A stretch of 64,000 bases of DNA from Congeria kusceri (taxonomy: Eukaryota; Mollusca; Bivalvia; Myida; Dreissenidae). Made by a program: the position numbers and the translations under genes. Under the pieces are notes generated by a model. That model made no database searches and had not been told where the DNA came from. It saw only the letters and a list, made by a program, of their open reading frames with translations. The DNA lies in contig CM051030.1 in the NCBI GenBank assembly GCA_027627225.1, positions 6,420,501-6,484,500 of the forward strand, given 5' to 3'. Shown here piece after piece: positions 63,404 through 64,000 of this stretch (positions are counted from its first letter, which is position 1; every line of letters starts with the position of its first letter).

Positions 63404-64000
63404 CTAGAAAGTGAACATATTTCGCCATATTCAACAGGAAGTTAATTTAGCATTCCAGAGCAAGATCGTAAAAGTGCTGGTGTTAGATTCATGAAGATAA
63501 AAACTGTGAGTGCACTGCTTGATATTTCACTTTTGATCATTTGAAATTTCAGTGTGCAAAGTTCTATATTGCAGTTTCAAGGCTGTCAACAAGATAAATG
63601 GACCCAGTAACCATATGCTGGATATGGACCTTACTAAACCAGTGGTCCCAAAATCCCCTCCTTTGGTGGTGTTGTGCTACCCTGAGTTTTAGGGATGAAA
63701 ACCCCATTTTTTTCCATACAGGGTTCATACAAACTGTTAAAACTAAAATTCCATGATTTTTCCATGACATACATGTAGATCAGTGTTCCATGATATAATT
63801 GGATCAAACTTTAGTCAAAATAGTACATTTATATCCACATTTTATTTTTGATCTATATAAAAGAAATGATTTCTCTAGGTTGATTTGCGCCCTGTAGAAG
63901 AGAAGAGAATTGCTTGTAGAGTGCAATAAATGTCTGTCCATAATTATGCTCTTTATTTTGATTTTTTGTTTTATAATATTTCAATGGATTTGATCACCTT
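63404..64000. other. Intron upstream of the first visible exon
   Basis: No exon of the gene could be supported here; the start codon is further right. Confidence 0.5.

Overview
The window is animal nuclear DNA, almost certainly from a bivalve mollusc. It is AT-rich, its introns are long and packed with small inverted-repeat elements, tRNA-derived SINEs and minisatellites, and it has no bacterial-style gene packing. I cannot fix the species from sequence alone; a heterodont bivalve is my best guess.

Nearly the whole window is one gene on the minus strand: DYNC2I1 (WDR60), an intermediate chain of the cytoplasmic dynein-2 motor that drives retrograde intraflagellar transport in cilia. I assembled 34 coding exons by hand, from 63403 down to the stop codon at 2629-2631. 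All have GT-AG borders and all junction phases agree. They give 3129 nt: 1042 residues and a stop. The true N-terminus lies beyond the right edge. Exons 1-9 encode a charged Arg/Lys/Asp/Glu-rich region. Exons 10-13 encode two similar Ser/Lys cassettes and an acidic stretch. Exons 14-18 encode the conserved middle, with [15 protein letters not shown] and [14 protein letters not shown]. Exons 19-34 encode the WD40 beta-propeller. Residue numbers below count from the first residue seen here.

From left to right: 1-2628 is downstream flank with two inverted-repeat elements and a small minisatellite overlapping the gene's own stop codon. 2629-9065 holds exons 34-31 and a 3.6-kb minisatellite starting at the exon 32 donor. 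9066-31406 holds the propeller exons among MITEs, SINEs, Tc1-like elements and two arrays flanking exon 22. 32306-37300 holds the middle exons and a 120-bp array copied from the end of exon 17. 37301-45086 is one long repeat-filled intron. 45087-63403 holds the N-terminal exons. 63404-64000 is intron.

The most unusual signal is how the repeats sit against the exons. Three arrays (exons 32, 17 and 34) are built from copies of the edge of a coding exon, two of them including the 5' splice site. Many dispersed elements also end within about 60 nt of an exon, mostly on the donor side. No second protein gene, functional RNA gene, CRISPR array or bacterial feature was seen.
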